Below, piece by piece: positions 1-8,673 of a stretch of DNA of 64,000 nt. Source of the DNA: Deltaproteobacteria bacterium (GTDB lineage: Bacteria > Bdellovibrionota > UBA2394); NCBI GenBank assembly GCA_017302715.1, contig JAFLCD010000001.1:186001-250000 (forward strand). The letters run 5' to 3'. Under the pieces are notes generated by a model, which was not told the origin of the DNA, did not search any database, and saw only the letters and a list, made by a program, of their open reading frames with translations. Each line of letters begins with the position of its first letter. Position 1 is the stretch's first letter. The translations under genes and the position numbers were made by a program.

Positions 1-1
1 T

Positions 2-571
2 ATTCAATTTGAAGCAAGCGATAAGACAAAAATTTTTGTACGCCTCGAATATATTGATTTGCAAGATACTCTCTATTCAACGACAGGAACTTCTTTCTCG
101 GGTTCAGGAGAATACGAAAAAGCAAATCCTCAGAAACTTGCGGGAGATCAGCTCGATAAATTTTCTGAGTTTTTGAAATCTAAAACTTTAGAAAGATTTT
201 CTTCGATGACTCGTATCTTAGATACTGAAATGAAAAAATTTGAGGCTTCTTATTTTGATGGCGTTATTCCCGCGAAGCAGCCCGCTTTCGATTTAAAAGC
301 TCGCGAGGCTGCAGCTCGAAGCGGCTTTGATCGACTCAAGATAGATTTCGCTTTGCGAATACAGCAAGCATCGGAGGTGGCCAATGCGATGCATAAAGAT
401 CCGGAGTTTGTGGCAAAAATCGAAGAGCAAAAAATGGAAATCTTGAACAAAAATTATCCTCTCAAGTATATCAATGACCAAATCGACACAGATCCAAATC
501 CTGTGATCTATAAAGCTACCGAGATTCAGCAATCTAAACCCGATTGCGCCGCATCAAATTTAAAAAAATAG
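2..571 (+). CDS. 3' part of an unrecognised protein gene (5' end outside window)
   Basis: The reading frame is open from the left edge, so the gene begins upstream and the TTG at 59 is unlikely to be its start. About 189 residues are visible and end at TAA 569-571. The sequence is mostly hydrophilic and predicted helical, with many Lys, Glu and Gln and no membrane segment. I do not recognise the family. It lies on the same strand and 54 bp upstream of the sugar-biosynthesis cluster, so it may belong to the same region, but no function can be assigned. Confidence 0.6.
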   Translation: MQFEASDKTKIFVRLEYIDLQDTLYSTTGTSFSGSGEYEKANPQKLAGDQLDKFSEFLKSKTLERFSSMTRILDTEMKKFEASYFDGVIPAKQPAFDLKAREAAARSGFDRLKIDFALRIQQASEVANAMHKDPEFVAKIEEQKMEILNKNYPLKYINDQIDTDPNPVIYKATEIQQSKPDCAASNLKK

Positions 572-625
572 AAGCCTTTTGACTCTGCATGTCAGCCTCT
601 TATTCCAGAGATAATGGAGTAAGCA

Positions 626-1174
626 ATGGAGGCTGCGCGTATTTCACAGGCTGTGACATATTGTCTTCGTCCTTTTTTGGAAGAAGATTTGAAACTGGTA
701 TTTGAATGGCGAAACCAAGATCGCGTTCGCGTGGTTTCGGCTACACGACGACTTATCACTTACGACGAACATCAAAAATGGTTTGAAAAAATTCAAGCAG
801 ATCCAAAACAAGTCGGTTTAATTTTCGAAATGAATTCAAGGCCTGTCGGAACGATAAAGTTTTGGGATCACGATCTTCAAAAAAATTCGGTGAGCTGGGG
901 ATTTTATTTAGGTTACGACGATCTGCCTAAGGGTACGGGAACCATCATGGGTAAGTACGCACTTGATTATGCCTTTTTCAAAATGGAAGTTGGGCAAGTC
1001 GACGCCGAAGTTTTTGTAACCAATCCACGATCCATCGCCTATCACGAAAAACTTGGTTTCATGGAGCACTCAAGAGCTCCCAAGGAAATCGATATTGGAG
1101 GAAGCGAAGAGCTGATTTCGTATACGTTGCCAAAGAAAATTTGGAATGAAAGGCGGAAGAACTTTCATGAGTAA
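626..1174 (+). CDS. pseH: GNAT-family N-acetyltransferase, PseH-like
   Basis: 182 residues, the usual length for PseH. It opens with the typical LRPFLEEDLKLVFEWRN segment. The middle carries WGFYLGYD and a Gly-rich LPKGTGTIMGKYAL segment where the GNAT acetyl-CoA loop lies, and near the end NPRSIAYHEKLGF, the usual GNAT C-terminal motif. PseH acetylates N-4 of a UDP-linked 4-amino-4,6-dideoxy-altrosamine intermediate in pseudaminic acid synthesis. GGAGTAAG precedes ATG 626. The next gene is a PseI-like synthase whose ATG overlaps this gene's end, which supports the assignment. A related sugar acetyltransferase (legionaminic-type) cannot be excluded. Confidence 0.8.
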   Translation: MEAARISQAVTYCLRPFLEEDLKLVFEWRNQDRVRVVSATRRLITYDEHQKWFEKIQADPKQVGLIFEMNSRPVGTIKFWDHDLQKNSVSWGFYLGYDDLPKGTGTIMGKYALDYAFFKMEVGQVDAEVFVTNPRSIAYHEKLGFMEHSRAPKEIDIGGSEELISYTLPKKIWNERRKNFHE

Positions 1175-2261
1175 GAATATGAATAAAAATTTTCGTATAG
1201 CGCATTTTATGGTGGGAAAAGATCATAAGCCTTTCATTGTCGCTGAAATGTCTGGCAACCATAATCAGTCTCTTGATCGTGCACTCGCAATTGTCGATGC
1301 CGCTGCTGCTGCAGGCGCACATGCTTTAAAAATTCAAACCTATACTGCCGATACGATGACTTTGAATCTCAAGCGAGATGAATTTTTAATTAAAGATCCA
1401 AAGAGTCTTTGGAATAATCGCTCGCTCTACGATCTTTACGAAGAAGCTCATACTCCTTGGGCTTGGCACGAACCTATTTTCGATCGCTGCAAAAAATATG
1501 GAATGATTGGCTTTAGCGCGCCGTTTGATGAAACGGCGGTGGATTTTTTAGAGAGCTTAAATGTTCCCTGCTATAAAGTGGCTTCGTTTGAGATGACAGA
1601 TTTGCCATTGATTCAAAAAATCGCGGCGACAAAAAAACCAATCATCATTTCTACAGGAATGGCGAATGAAAAAGAAATTTCGGAAGCTGTGCGAGCCGCA
1701 AAAAATGCGGGATGCGAAAATCTTATTTTGCTTAAATGCACGAGCACTTATCCAGCGACTCCAGAAAATACGAATCTTGTAACTATTCCTCATATGAAAA
1801 AGCTTTACGGATGTCCGATTGGACTTTCAGATCACACGATGGGAATTGGCTGCTCGGTCGCAAGTGTTGCGCTTGGCGCTGTGATGATCGAAAAGCATTT
1901 TACATTGAAAAGATCAGACGGAGGAGTGGACTCAGCATTTTCTTTAGAGCCAGAAGAAATGAAATCCTTAGTGATTGAATCTGAGAGAGCTTTTTTAGGT
2001 TTGGGAAAAATTCAGCAAGGGCCGCAAGCAGCTGAGAAACCTTCGCTTCAATTTCGCCGATCTCTTTATATCGCAAAGGATATGAAGGCCGGTGAAGTTT
2101 TTACAAAAGCGAATTTAAGAAAAATTCGTCCAGGATTTGGACTAGCTCCAAAATTTTATAATGATTTATTAGGTAAAAAAGTAACCAAAGATGTGGTGAT
2201 GGGAACACCTGTTAGTTCGGATCTCGTCGATACTCCACTGGCCGATGAAAGTAAGTTTTAG
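1167..2261 (+). CDS. pseI: Pseudaminic acid synthase-type NeuB family enzyme
   Basis: 364 residues. The NeuB TIM-barrel occupies the first ~280 residues (FIVAEMSGNHNQ near the start, then AGAHALKIQTYTADT, KVASFEMTD, IISTGMA, LLKCTSTYP and IGLSDHTMG). A C-terminal SAF/antifreeze-like domain follows (RRSLYIAKDMKAGEVF). The family condenses phosphoenolpyruvate with a six-carbon amino sugar to make a nonulosonic acid. GNHN and the KIQTYTADT stretch fit PseI better than sialic acid synthase. I chose ATG 1167, preceded by AGGCGGAAG; an in-frame ATG at 1146 lies deeper in the upstream gene. The cytosolic product feeds surface glycosylation. Confidence 0.88.
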   Translation: MSKNMNKNFRIAHFMVGKDHKPFIVAEMSGNHNQSLDRALAIVDAAAAAGAHALKIQTYTADTMTLNLKRDEFLIKDPKSLWNNRSLYDLYEEAHTPWAWHEPIFDRCKKYGMIGFSAPFDETAVDFLESLNVPCYKVASFEMTDLPLIQKIAATKKPIIISTGMANEKEISEAVRAAKNAGCENLILLKCTSTYPATPENTNLVTIPHMKKLYGCPIGLSDHTMGIGCSVASVALGAVMIEKHFTLKRSDGGVDSAFSLEPEEMKSLVIESERAFLGLGKIQQGPQAAEKPSLQFRRSLYIAKDMKAGEVFTKANLRKIRPGFGLAPKFYNDLLGKKVTKDVVMGTPVSSDLVDTPLADESKF

Positions 2262-2287
2262 TTTTTAAATTGAAGGAAGGAATAGAA

Positions 2288-3505
2288 ATGAGTTCATTAT
2301 TTTTATGTAGTCGATGTGTGATGCCAAGTACGAAGCCTGATCTTAAGTTTGATCACGAAGGTGTTTGCTCTGCCTGTAAATCTTATGAAAATCGCAAAGC
2401 TGTTGATTGGGATGCTCGCAAAAAAGAGCTTCTAAATTTGGTCGATAAATACAGATCAAAAAACAAAACGAATTGGGATTGTATTGTTCCGGTTAGCGGG
2501 GGCAAAGATTCTACTTTTCAAGTGATCAAGATGCTTCAACTTGGATTGAATCCACTTTGCGTAACAGCGTCGACTTGTAATCTTTCAGAAATCGGTCGAA
2601 GAAATATTACAAATCTAAAAAATCTTGGCGTTGAACTTATAGAGTTTTCTCCCAATCCAAAAATTCGTGGCAAATTAAATCGCATTGGCTTAACTCAGGT
2701 CGGAGATATTTCATGGCCCGAGCACGTCAGTATTTTCACCATTCCTGTGCGAGTGGCCGTTCAATATAAAATTCCACTTCTTGTTTGGGGTGAAAATTCT
2801 CAGAATGAATATGGTGGTCCGGCGGCCGCAGCAGAGCGACCTTATCTCGATCGACGTTGGCTTGAAGAGTTTGGCGGGCTCTTAGGTCTTCGCGTTACAG
2901 ACTTAGTTGGCCTTGAGGGAATCGAAAAGCATCATATTTTGCCATACGTTTATCCGAGCGACGAAGATATTCGTGAAGTTGGAGTGACTGGATTATTCTT
3001 GGGTCATTATATTCCTTGGGATGGTTTCACGAATGCGATGGTCGCTCAGAACCATGGTTGGGAAGCATGGCCTCAACCGGTCGAAGGTGCAGCTTTAGAT
3101 TATGAAAATCTCGACAATCTTTTTCACGGAATTCATGACTACTTCAAATTTTTAAAATTTGGTTTTGCTCGTGCGACAGATCACGTCTGTATGCAAGTTC
3201 GTCGAGGCCGACTTTCTCGAGAAGATGCTTTAGAGATTGTAAAACGTCGCGATGGAAAATTTCCGGCGACCTATTTAGGCGTGCCACTTGCGGAACTTTT
3301 AAAGCCACTTGAAATGTCTGTGGATGAATTCATCAAAGTTTGTGATCGATTCACTAATAAAAAAATATTCAAAACAGATTCACGTGGAAATCTTATCAAA
3401 GATAAAGATGGCAATCTTCAAAGATTGGATCCAACCAATGTGATTCCAGTTTCGGTTCCAGCAAAATCTTTTGAAGTGAAACCAACAAGTACGATTAGCA
3501 ACTAA
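2288..3505 (+). CDS. N-acetyl sugar amidotransferase (WbpG/PseA-like PP-loop enzyme)
   Basis: 405 residues. Two CxxC pairs (Cys7/10 and Cys27/30) suggest a zinc site. The PP-loop ATPase motif SGGKDS is at residues 70-75. The family (WbpG, PseA) converts an acetamido group of a sugar into an acetamidino group using ammonia from HisH/HisF partners. Here those partners follow directly, with the HisH ATG overlapping this stop. ATG 2288 has a GAAGGAAGG ribosome site; a TTG at 2270 in the same frame overlaps that site and is less likely. The sugar is inferred from the PseI neighbour to be a pseudaminic-type acid. Confidence 0.85.
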   Translation: MSSLFLCSRCVMPSTKPDLKFDHEGVCSACKSYENRKAVDWDARKKELLNLVDKYRSKNKTNWDCIVPVSGGKDSTFQVIKMLQLGLNPLCVTASTCNLSEIGRRNITNLKNLGVELIEFSPNPKIRGKLNRIGLTQVGDISWPEHVSIFTIPVRVAVQYKIPLLVWGENSQNEYGGPAAAAERPYLDRRWLEEFGGLLGLRVTDLVGLEGIEKHHILPYVYPSDEDIREVGVTGLFLGHYIPWDGFTNAMVAQNHGWEAWPQPVEGAALDYENLDNLFHGIHDYFKFLKFGFARATDHVCMQVRRGRLSREDALEIVKRRDGKFPATYLGVPLAELLKPLEMSVDEFIKVCDRFTNKKIFKTDSRGNLIKDKDGNLQRLDPTNVIPVSVPAKSFEVKPTSTISN

Positions 3506-4143
3506 TGAGTCAGAAAATCGTCATTATTGACTACGGCATGTGCAACTTAGGTTCGGTTCGCCGAGCTTTCGAAGAATGCGGTGCCAGTGATGCGATTGTT
3601 TCGTCTGATTTTCGCGATTTGGCTTCAGCAGATAAAATTATTTTGCCAGGTGTGGGTGCTTTCACCAAAGGAATGCAAAACTTAAAAGCGGGCGGATGGA
3701 TAGAGCCACTCAGAGAGGCCGCTTTAGATAAAAAAATTCCTCTGCTTGGGATCTGTTTAGGAATGCAATTGCTCTCGGATAAAGGTTTTGAAGGTGGAGA
3801 GATTGAAGGTCTGGGGTTAATTTCTGGCGAGGTTCGAAAATTAGAATCAAAAAAAAATTCTACTTCAAAAATAAAAGAGCGCATTCCCCATATGGGATGG
3901 AATGAAGTTCATCACGATCAAAAGTCGATTCTCTTTGATGATATTCAAAGCGGAACTGATTTTTATTTTGTTCATTCCTATTATTTTTTACCTAAAGATA
4001 ATAAATCAACGATTGGACAAACTCCTTACTGTGGAAAATTTTCCTCGGTCATCGGAAGCGAAAATATTTTTGGAGTTCAATTTCATCCTGAGAAAAGTCA
4101 AAAGCCGGGCTTTCAACTCATTAGAAACTTTTTGAGGTTCTGA
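3505..4143 (+). CDS. hisH: HisH-type glutamine amidotransferase paralogue
   Basis: 212 residues, class I glutamine amidotransferase. The oxyanion segment GVGAF is near residue 50, the nucleophile Cys84 lies in GICLGMQ, and the His and Glu of the triad lie in FGVQFHPEK near the C-terminus. It releases ammonia from glutamine and channels it to HisF. ATG 3505 overlaps the preceding stop and its own stop overlaps hisF. Flanking genes belong to sugar amidination and no other his genes are visible, so it probably acts with the WbpG-like enzyme rather than in histidine synthesis. Confidence 0.85.
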   Translation: MSQKIVIIDYGMCNLGSVRRAFEECGASDAIVSSDFRDLASADKIILPGVGAFTKGMQNLKAGGWIEPLREAALDKKIPLLGICLGMQLLSDKGFEGGEIEGLGLISGEVRKLESKKNSTSKIKERIPHMGWNEVHHDQKSILFDDIQSGTDFYFVHSYYFLPKDNKSTIGQTPYCGKFSSVIGSENIFGVQFHPEKSQKPGFQLIRNFLRF

Positions 4144-4916
4144 TGTTAAAGATGCGCGTGATTCCAACTTTGCTTTGGAAAGACTTAGGGCTCGTCAAAG
4201 GCATTGGCTTCGATTCGTGGCGACGAGTGGGCACCGCCATGCCTTCCATCAAAGTTTACAATACTCGCGAAGTGGACGAGCTTATCTTAGTCGATATCAC
4301 AGCGAGTGCGGCAAAACGCGAACCCGACTACGATGCGATTTCAGATTTGGCGGCCGAATGTTTTGTTCCACTTACTTTTGGTGGTGGAGTGAATTCGATC
4401 GAGATCATTCGAAATATTCTAAAAGCTGGAGCAGATAAAGTGGCGATTAATTCTGCCGCCTTCGAGCGACCAGAGTTGATCACAGAGGCCTCTGATAAAT
4501 TTGGTGCGCAATGTGTAGTTGCAAGCATTGACGTTCGAAAAAATTCAAACGGAACTTATGAAGCCTACAGACTGAGTGGCACTCAACCCACCGGAAAAGA
4601 AGTGGTGGGGTGGGCAAAAAAACTGGAAGAGCTAGGCGCCGGTGAAATTCTTCTCACTTCGATTGAACGTGATGGAACGATGGAAGGCTACGACCTCGAT
4701 CTTATTCGAGCGGTTACTCAAGCCGTGCAAATTCCTGTCATTGCCTCTGGTGGTGTAGGAAACTACGAGCATATGTATCAGGCCATTCATGCGGCAGGTG
4801 CTTCAGCCGTAGCGGCAGCTTCGATTTTTCATTTCACAGAGCAGACTCCGCTCGAAGCAAAAAAATATCTCGCCGAAAAAGGAATTTCAGTTCGAAACAC
4901 GTCTGTTCGCTCTTAA
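4143..4916 (+). CDS. hisF: HisF-type cyclase paralogue of the sugar-amidination system
   Basis: 257 residues, (beta/alpha)8 barrel. The N-terminus reads RVIPTLLWKDLGLVKG, whereas histidine-pathway HisF has IIPCLDV there, so the first catalytic Asp is replaced. The second catalytic Asp region (LTSIERDGT) and phosphate loops (FGGGV, ASGGVG) are retained. Non-histidine HisF proteins of O-antigen loci look like this and act with HisH as an ammonia source. ATG 4143 overlaps the HisH stop; ATG 4152 is an alternative. Its stop abuts the stop of the convergent lipoprotein gene. Confidence 0.83.
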   Translation: MLKMRVIPTLLWKDLGLVKGIGFDSWRRVGTAMPSIKVYNTREVDELILVDITASAAKREPDYDAISDLAAECFVPLTFGGGVNSIEIIRNILKAGADKVAINSAAFERPELITEASDKFGAQCVVASIDVRKNSNGTYEAYRLSGTQPTGKEVVGWAKKLEELGAGEILLTSIERDGTMEGYDLDLIRAVTQAVQIPVIASGGVGNYEHMYQAIHAAGASAVAAASIFHFTEQTPLEAKKYLAEKGISVRNTSVRS

Positions 4917-5705
4917 TTAATTTGAGAAATTTTCGATTTGAGTTTGAAGATCGATAAACCATTTTGGACTTAAACTCAAAATAGGCATCGAATAAAATTT
5001 TCCGTATGAAATTATTTCAGCGGGTTCAATGGCTTCCATCTCCCACTCATTCGAAGCAGATAAATTTGTAGAAATAGAGAAGCCGTCTGAAGGAGAATCT
5101 TGCTGAAGCGAGTAAGGATTAGATCCGTAATTTCCTATAAAAAATAATCCACCCATGCTTTCAGCTGTGGGCCCCATCACAGCGATGCTCGCAATGACAT
5201 TTCCGTTTTTTAATCTAAAATTTTGAATGGCTAAAAAGTTTTTGGGCAACTGATCAAACTGAGTGCTTAAAATACTACCACCGTTCATCAGTTTGGGCTC
5301 GGATTGATAAAAAAAATCCCAACGCATTTTTTCATCGGTCTTCTTCCAATTTTTTAAAATAGAATCCCCCGTCGCAGGTGGTAAAGCTTTTCCATTTGGA
5401 AAAAGTTTAAGCTCTTCTGTTGGCCATGCATTTTTTAATGAATCCTCTGATGCAGAAAGCTTTGAGCCAATATTATTGCGTGAACTTATTTCATCCCACG
5501 CAAGGTATGTGTCGCCCAAGCTTTCGTAGTCGACAGTTTTTTGAGTTTTAATCTGATAATCCTTTTGAAGATCAAAAGCGACTTGAACCGTCTTCTCTTC
5601 AAACGAAACTTTAAATTTTACTTTATCTGCAATAAAGAATTCTTCGCTTCCACAGGCAGAAGCCACTAGTGAGATCAAAGCGATAGCTAAATGAAAAAGC
5701 TTCAC
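4917..5705 (-). CDS. Predicted lipoprotein, function unknown
   Basis: 262 residues. A type II signal peptide ends in the lipobox LVASAC at about residue 18. The rest is a soluble, probably periplasmic domain without motifs I recognise. Its start overlaps the end of tadA by 4 bp, so it is likely the last gene of the ung-tadA run. Its stop codon directly abuts hisF on the other strand, so no separate terminator fits between them. Confidence 0.8.
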   Translation of the reverse strand: MKLFHLAIALISLVASACGSEEFFIADKVKFKVSFEEKTVQVAFDLQKDYQIKTQKTVDYESLGDTYLAWDEISSRNNIGSKLSASEDSLKNAWPTEELKLFPNGKALPPATGDSILKNWKKTDEKMRWDFFYQSEPKLMNGGSILSTQFDQLPKNFLAIQNFRLKNGNVIASIAVMGPTAESMGGLFFIGNYGSNPYSLQQDSPSDGFSISTNLSASNEWEMEAIEPAEIISYGKFYSMPILSLSPKWFIDLQTQIENFSN

Positions 5706-6169
5706 CTCTTTTTAGCATATCTTTTTTTCTTAAAGAAATCTTGTAAGAGTTTTCTCGACTCTTCAGACGACTCTAATTTTTGTTCAGATAAAGAAATTTG
5801 TTTATAAGCTTTGCCTGAAGCTCCAAATTTTTCTGAGCCAATCAGATAATGTATTGATTCGATGCGGCTTAGACTTGCGGCGGCTTCGCACATTCGACAA
5901 GGTTCAAGCGTAATGAAAATTTCGCAGTCCTTTAAATATTTAGTTTTTAATTTTTTTGCTGCTTTTTCTATGCAGAGAATTTCTGCATGCGCTAGAAAAT
6001 TTCCTTTTTTTTCTGTGAGATTGTGAGCGCGTGCAATAATTTTTTCATTTTTGACAACGACAGCGCCAATCGGGACTTCATTTTTTTTAAATGCTTTACC
6101 TGCTTCAACCAAAGCGGCTTTAAAAAATTTTTTATAAAGCTCAGAACTCAAAGGGATGTCTTTGTCCAA
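5702..6169 (-). CDS. tadA: tRNA-specific adenosine deaminase TadA-like
   Basis: 155 residues, cytidine/deoxycytidylate deaminase fold. The zinc and catalytic residues are His61 and Glu63 in HAE, and Cys91 and Cys94 in PCRMC. TadA converts the wobble adenosine (A34) of tRNA-Arg to inosine. PIGAVVV and AHN early in the protein also match TadA. The gene overlaps the end of ung by 22 bp. A guanine or other nucleoside deaminase of the same superfamily is a weaker alternative. Confidence 0.85.
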   Translation of the reverse strand: MDKDIPLSSELYKKFFKAALVEAGKAFKKNEVPIGAVVVKNEKIIARAHNLTEKKGNFLAHAEILCIEKAAKKLKTKYLKDCEIFITLEPCRMCEAAASLSRIESIHYLIGSEKFGASGKAYKQISLSEQKLESSEESRKLLQDFFKKKRYAKKR

Positions 6170-6822
6170 TCGATTGATAATTCATTTATTTTTTTTAAAA
6201 TCGAATTGGTCTTTGAAAAATGTTGGCAGCCCAAAAACCCTCGATGTGCCGAAAGTGGAGACGGGTGTGGAGCTTTTAAAATAAAGTGCTGCTTATTTTT
6301 AATGAGCTCAGATTTTTTTTGTGCAGGAGATCCCCATAGTAAAAAGATAATCGGCTCTTTTCTTTCGTTAAGAGAAGAAATGATTTTGTCTGTAAAAATT
6401 TCCCATCCTTTTTCACGGTGTGAGAAAGCTTCAGCCGCTCTTACCGTCAAAACGGTATTCAAAAGCAAAACACCTTGATGAGCCCAACCCGATAAATCTG
6501 ATTTAGACATATCAATTTTTTCTTCAAGATCACTTTGAATTTCCTTAAAAATATTCATTAAGCTCGGTGGCTTGATTTTCAAAGAATTGGGAACCGCAAA
6601 CGAAAGTCCAATCGCTTGATTTGGTCCATGATACGGATCCTGACCTAGAATGACGACTTTCACTTTGTCGTAATCGAGCTCTCGAATGGCTCGCAAAATA
6701 TTTTCGCGAGCGGGGTAAATAATTTTTTTGGATTGATATTCTTTTTTTAAAAATTCCGTCAGCGACTGAAAATAAGGTTTAGTCGCTTCTTCCGCTAAAA
6801 GTTTTTTCCAACCCGGAGGCAG
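6148..6822 (-). CDS. ung: Uracil-DNA glycosylase, family 1 (start codon unclear)
   Basis: Removes uracil from DNA in base-excision repair. The water-activating loop GQDPYHGPNQAIGLSF and the C-terminal HPSPLSAHRGF loop are intact. The family-typical N-terminal segment PPGWKKLLAEE starts right after the tRNA-Ala gene. Between the tRNA 3' end (6858) and this segment there is no in-frame ATG, GTG or TTG. The first near-cognate codon is CTG at 6822, used here for the coordinates (224 residues). An in-frame TTG inside the tRNA D-loop or a start further upstream would make the protein overlap the tRNA. The end overlaps tadA. Confidence 0.85.
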   Translation of the reverse strand: MPPGWKKLLAEEATKPYFQSLTEFLKKEYQSKKIIYPARENILRAIRELDYDKVKVVILGQDPYHGPNQAIGLSFAVPNSLKIKPPSLMNIFKEIQSDLEEKIDMSKSDLSGWAHQGVLLLNTVLTVRAAEAFSHREKGWEIFTDKIISSLNERKEPIIFLLWGSPAQKKSELIKNKQHFILKAPHPSPLSAHRGFLGCQHFSKTNSILKKINELSIDWTKTSL

Positions 6823-6857
6823 ATTATTTGGAAAGCGCGAATCATCTGAATTGTTTA

Positions 6858-6930
<73 letters not shown>

Positions 6931-7096
6931 AACTCGCGAAGCTACTTTTGGTCTCAGCAGCATAAGTTAATTAGCTAGCTCAACCCTCTTCACTCGTAAA
7001 GTTTCAAGTCGGCAAGGCGTTGAACGCAAGTAGCCGACACGCCACGGTCGTGACGCTCGAGCGCTTTGGATCGAAGATGGAGAGAGGGGAGAATCT

Positions 7097-8377
7097 ATGA
7101 ACTTGATGAAGAGGTCTTTGATCCTTATTTCTCTATTTTTTATTGCTGCTCATTTTCCTCATCTGACAATGGGCGTTGAAAAATCCGATAAAAAGCTTTG
7201 GACAATTTTAGTTTTTTTAAATGCTGACAATAATCTTGAAGAGTTCGGTTACAAAGACGTTCAAGAGATGGAGCGGGTCGGCTCAAGCGATCTCGTCAAT
7301 GTGGTCGTTCAATTTGACGGAGTGAATCCACTCGGAACAAAAAGATTTTTAGTAAAGAAAACAGACGATAGTTATTATCAGGAAAATACTTTTCACTCTC
7401 CCGTTGTCGAAGATATGCCGGAACAGGATATGGGGGATGTAAATGTATTTAGAGATTTCGTTACTTGGGGAATGGAAAAATATCCTGCCGAACATTATGC
7501 GGTGATTATGTGGAATCATGGATCGGGTTGGAGAAAATCTGGAACTTACGATAAGGGCATTTCGTTTGACGATACTTCGGGAAATTATATTTCAACAAAT
7601 CAACTCGCCGACGGCATAGATGAAATTCTTGCTATCACCGGAAATAAAATTGATGTCTTTGCTTTTGATGCTTGCCTCATGGCGATGCTAGAAATTGCCG
7701 ACTCGATTTCAGGAATGGCAGATTATTTGGTAGCTTCTGAGGATCTTATACCTGGAGACGGATTTCCATATTTTGATTTGTTAAAATCATTTTATGCTCG
7801 TGAAGATAAATCTGCAAAAAATCTGAGCATCGATATGGTTGAGACTTATGGAAAAAGTTATTCCTACGGCTCCCAAGGAAAACAGAATGTAACATTATCG
7901 GCTGTCGATTTATCACAGGTTGAAATGGTCAAGCGTCGGCTCAATAAGTTTGTATCTGCCGTCGAAGAAAGTGGAATGGATACTAAAACTCTTCGCAAGG
8001 TAGTCTTTGGATCTCAAAGATATTTCGACAGCGATTATCGAGATCTTGGAGATTATGTTCAGAATATTTTATCTGAAGTAGTTTCTTCCAAAGATGTATC
8101 TCCACAAAACGTTTCAAAGGAATCGGGTGTAGTGGGTGCCGGACTAAATTTAATTAAAGCTATTCAGTCTTCAGTCGTCGCTAAATTTTCGAGTGCGAAA
8201 TTTTCTCGTTCTCAAGGTCTTTCGATTTATATTCCTTACGGTCGCTGGGAGAGTGACTGGGTTTATAGCCCTTGGCATGATCCGACGAATAAGACTCGTT
8301 TGCGATATCTAAATTTGAAGTTCTCGAAGACGACCGCTTGGCCGTCCCATTTGGATTTACTCTTCCCGAAAATATAG
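7097..8377 (+). CDS. Clostripain-family (C11) cysteine peptidase, exported
   Basis: 426 residues with an N-terminal signal peptide (Lys5-Arg6, then a hydrophobic stretch to about residue 25). The caspase-like fold shows the catalytic His141 in NHGSGW and Cys193 in FDACLM. Earlier, WTILVFLNADNNLE is the usual family opening. C11 peptidases cleave after basic residues and are usually secreted or surface located. The gene stands alone: a structured intergenic region lies upstream and a rho-independent terminator lies 56 bp downstream. Confidence 0.88.
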   Translation: MNLMKRSLILISLFFIAAHFPHLTMGVEKSDKKLWTILVFLNADNNLEEFGYKDVQEMERVGSSDLVNVVVQFDGVNPLGTKRFLVKKTDDSYYQENTFHSPVVEDMPEQDMGDVNVFRDFVTWGMEKYPAEHYAVIMWNHGSGWRKSGTYDKGISFDDTSGNYISTNQLADGIDEILAITGNKIDVFAFDACLMAMLEIADSISGMADYLVASEDLIPGDGFPYFDLLKSFYAREDKSAKNLSIDMVETYGKSYSYGSQGKQNVTLSAVDLSQVEMVKRRLNKFVSAVEESGMDTKTLRKVVFGSQRYFDSDYRDLGDYVQNILSEVVSSKDVSPQNVSKESGVVGAGLNLIKAIQSSVVAKFSSAKFSRSQGLSIYIPYGRWESDWVYSPWHDPTNKTRLRYLNLKFSKTTAWPSHLDLLFPKI

Positions 8378-8433
8378 CGAGTGAACTTGGTGTAATCATG
8401 CCCCGCTCTTAGCGCGATTCGATTCAAAAAAAA

Positions 8434-8463
8434 AGCCCCCAGAATGAAATTCTGAGGGCTTTA
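8434..8463 (+). terminator. Rho-independent terminator of the clostripain gene, possibly bidirectional
   Basis: Inverted repeat AGCCCCCAGAAT / ATTCTGAGGGCT (one mismatch) with a 3-nt loop, followed by TTT. An A-run directly before it (8426-8434) supplies a U-run on the other strand, so it could also stop - strand transcripts. Confidence 0.7.
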
Positions 8464-8470
8464 GAGATTC

Positions 8471-8519
8471 TGAGCGGCAAAGGGGAGGGATAAAGGGTTT
8501 TAAGGGTTTCTGCCGCTCA
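8471..8519. repeat. Inverted repeat enclosing a G-quadruplex motif
   Basis: Arms TGAGCGGCA (8471-8479) and TGCCGCTCA (8511-8519) are perfect over 9 bp. The loop on the + strand holds four G-runs (GGGG, GGG, GGG, GGG at 8482-8506) separated by 1, 5 and 6 nt, a canonical quadruplex pattern. No U-run follows, so it is not a standard terminator. The remaining convergent intergenic DNA up to 8673 is AT-rich and shows no gene. Confidence 0.6.
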
Positions 8520-8673
8520 AAAAATTAAATTGTTGAAACCAACATATGCCTCTTTATTACCAAGTCAAAAATTTTTTCTTTAATTTTTATTACTTCGACT
8601 TTAGTTAGGTAAATTTTACACGAACTTTTAATGCATTATGTCGGAAATGCATTTTATCCGTAAATTTTGTGAA

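Noticed and set aside
3505-4916. hisH and hisF taken as histidine biosynthesis genes
   Set aside because: They are coupled to a WbpG/PseA-like enzyme and PseI, no other his genes are present, and HisF lacks the catalytic N-terminal motif of the histidine enzyme.
6985-7090. Hairpin-rich leader upstream of the clostripain gene as a fourth T5/A5 element
   Set aside because: It has a GTCGGC/GCCGAC hairpin (7008-7038) and CCCTCT/AGAGGG ends, but no T5/A5 closing arms, no central apical hairpin and no purine-rich arms.
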